Positions 40,084-41,500 of a DNA stretch of 41,500 bases are shown piece by piece. A program made the position numbers and the translations under genes. This DNA comes from Alphaproteobacteria bacterium UBA6324 (GTDB lineage: Bacteria > Pseudomonadota > Alphaproteobacteria > CAAGCB01 > CAG-977), in the NCBI GenBank assembly GCA_002439085.1, contig DJSW01000026.1, positions 1 through 41,500 on the forward strand, given 5' to 3'. Each line of letters starts with the position of its first letter. The stretch's first letter is position 1. A model generated the notes under the pieces. The model saw only the letters and a program-made list of their open reading frames with translations, ran no database searches and had not been told where the DNA came from.

Positions 40084-41500
40084 TCATTCGGGGCGTTTGC
40101 CGTAACCGCAATAGGACGGTTTTTCGTAAACGCGGATGCTTTGCGCGTTTTTGAACGTCAGCCGCGCCTGTTTGTAACCGATCGTTCCGTCCGGTTCGGG
40201 CAGGACGCCGTGTTTCGATTGGAACGTGCGGACATCGGCCAGACTCATTGTCAAACCGCTGGCAAACGTAACGTTCCAACCGTACAGGGTGTATCCCGTT
40301 TTCACCAGAATAGCCGGTTCGTCCGTTTGCTTTTCTCCGTCGTCCGCCGTAAAGACAAAGGCGTCAACCGCCGGTTCGTTCAATCGGGGCAGGGCATAGG
40401 CGACGGGCGCGTTCATCGGGGCGGCGGTTTGCGGCTGCGCGGCGACGGGCGGCACGTCGGGGACGACCAGTTTGTTCAAATGGCTGAACATCAGCGTCAC
40501 GCCGTTCGGGCCGATCAGCATACCGGCGGAATCCTCCAATTCGATCGTCGCGCCTTCCTGTCCGGCCATGGGCAGGACTTTTGTGCCGCACAAAGCCAGA
40601 TTCGTGTTGTCGGACGGCACGGTCAGGCCGGTTTCGTTGACGAACGGAACGGCCGATCCGTCGGCGTTGATAAACGCGCCTTGACAGAAAATATCATCGG
40701 ATAGCGGAATTTCCGCACCATTTTGATCCGCCAGCGGCGTAACGGAAAATTCGCTGATCAGCAAATACCAGCGCGACAGGTCGTCGAAAGCGTGCGCGGC
40801 GTTGGTCAAAACGACCGTGTCCGATTCGGCCGCTCCGGTAAACGACGCCGTCAGCGCGCCGTCAAAGGAAAACGCGCCGGTCGCGGGCAGAGCGTCATCG
40901 GCGTCGCGGGGATCTTGCTCCTCTTGCGTTTCCTCTGTCGTGTTTTGCGCCGTTTCGGATTCGTGCGCGGCCGCTTCGGCGACCGTTTGATCCGCCAGCG
41001 CGTCAATCGCCGCCGTGTTTTCGGCCGGTTCGGGTTCGACGGTTTCCAATTCCTCCGCGGACACGGCGGGCGCGTCCGTTGTTGGTTGCGGGGTTTCGAT
41101 CGGGGCGGACGCTTGTTCCGCAATGGATTCCAGTTCGTCGGCGGTCGCCGGCAGATTTTCATCCGCCGGTTCGGGGGCGGGGTCAGGTTCGGGTTCGGCG
41201 ACAGCTTCCGCCACGGGTTCGGGCTGCGCGGGCGCGGCCGGTTCGGGTGTTTCCTCTTCGGGCGGCAAAGCGGGTTCGGCGGCGACGGGTGCGGCTTCTT
41301 CCGGCATCCCCGCCGGCGGCGGCAGTTCGTCCTCTTCGGGGGGCAGTTCCGGTTCGGGCAAAGCGGGCGTTTCGTCCGTTGTCGCCGGAGCTTCCACATA
41401 CTCGTATTCGACGTTTTCCTCGGCCGCGGGAGCTTCTGCTGCGGGGGCTTCGACATATTCGTATTCGACGTTTTCCTCTGCCGCGGGGGCTTCGGCGGCG
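40084..41500 (-). CDS. Large acidic proline-rich protein, 5' end outside the window
   Basis: The frame is open to the right edge, so the start is not in the window; at least 471 residues are seen. The N-terminal part in view is extremely rich in Glu, Pro and Ala (for example PEPVAEAVAEPEPDPAPEPA), with a 19-residue tandem repeat at the edge. From about 40910 downward a compact beta-rich domain follows, GAFSFDGALTASFTGAAESDTVVL (in part) with NAAHAFDDLSRWYLLI, then a second domain ending in TMSLADVRTFQSKHGV and VYEKPSYCGYG. Such a Pro/Glu-rich linker is common in proteins that span the periplasm. The family is unknown to me. Confidence 0.75.
   Translation of the reverse strand, partial: AAEAPAAEENVEYEYVEAPAAEAPAAEENVEYEYVEAPATTDETPALPEPELPPEEDELPPPAGMPEEAAPVAAEPALPPEEETPEPAAPAQPEPVAEAVAEPEPDPAPEPADENLPATADELESIAEQASAPIETPQPTTDAPAVSAEELETVEPEPAENTAAIDALADQTVAEAAAHESETAQNTTEETQEEQDPRDADDALPATGAFSFDGALTASFTGAAESDTVVLTNAAHAFDDLSRWYLLISEFSVTPLADQNGAEIPLSDDIFCQGAFINADGSAVPFVNETGLTVPSDNTNLALCGTKVLPMAGQEGATIELEDSAGMLIGPNGVTLMFSHLNKLVVPDVPPVAAQPQTAAPMNAPVAYALPRLNEPAVDAFVFTADDGEKQTDEPAILVKTGYTLYGWNVTFASGLTMSLADVRTFQSKHGVLPEPDGTIGYKQARLTFKNAQSIRVYEKPSYCGYGKRPE
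41383..41496 (-). repeat. 57-base tandem repeat coding for a 19-residue unit
   Basis: Two adjacent in-frame copies (41440-41496 and 41383-41439) of a unit translating to AEAPAAEENVEYEYVEAPA. The copies differ at several third codon positions but not in amino acids. More copies may lie beyond the edge. Confidence 0.85.

Noticed and set aside
1..41500. CRISPR arrays or insertion sequences
   Set aside because: No regularly spaced direct repeats and no transposase-like protein were seen on either strand.

Overview
The window looks like chromosome of an alphaproteobacterium with medium-high GC. Evidence: a ChpT-type histidine phosphotransferase (known from alphaproteobacteria), a glnB-glnA pair with a divergent glnE-side AsmA gene, and GC-rich codon use that opens many long antisense frames. 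The set of families (nucleoside salvage, DUF3015/DUF4105, LpoB-like) would fit an uncultured, possibly gut-associated, Rhodospirillales-like lineage, but that placement is inference.

Layout. Positions 1-1267 are accessory and decayed: the frameshifted end of a Mu-type phage head protein, a short phage-like scar, and a 5'-truncated, AT-rich DUF2971-type gene. From 1364 to 6791 the minus strand carries a lipoprotein, a DJ-1/PfpI protein, a DsbA-like thioredoxin protein, an M48 protease with TPR-like repeats, glnA and glnB. A tRNA-His gene with its own promoter and a terminator follows. An AsmA/YhdP-like gene (minus) and glnE (plus) diverge from about 10450, so the nitrogen-control trio GlnB, GlnA and GlnE sits within 7 kb.

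From 19305 down to 13365 the minus strand is a nucleoside-salvage operon: cdd, punA, deoC, deoA, deoB, then a second, divergent deoA-like gene whose phosphate-binding signature is replaced. upp diverges from it and heads a plus-strand run with a very large AsmA-family protein ending in a coiled coil, and an LpoB-like lipoprotein.

From 25028 to 29224 lie a prepilin-like protein, a small unknown protein, chpT and, 11 bases after it, a CheA-like protein with a degenerate HPt domain, a long coiled coil, a divergent ATPase domain and CheW-like domains. This is the most unusual locus seen. Next come a DUF4105/Lnb-like protein with DUF3015, a DUF2157 plus GDYXXLXY pair, and a tightly overlapped tadA-xseA-M23 peptidase-secreted protein operon. 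A transglycosylase-like protein overlaps an RluB-type pseudouridine synthase. A small protein built of GFGR repeats diverges from rsmD. The right edge cuts a large acidic proline-rich protein with tandem 19-residue repeats.

Genes are packed, with several 4-base ATGA overlaps and abutting or overlapping convergent stops. Starts were moved inward where a ribosome binding site, a signal peptide or family length supported it.
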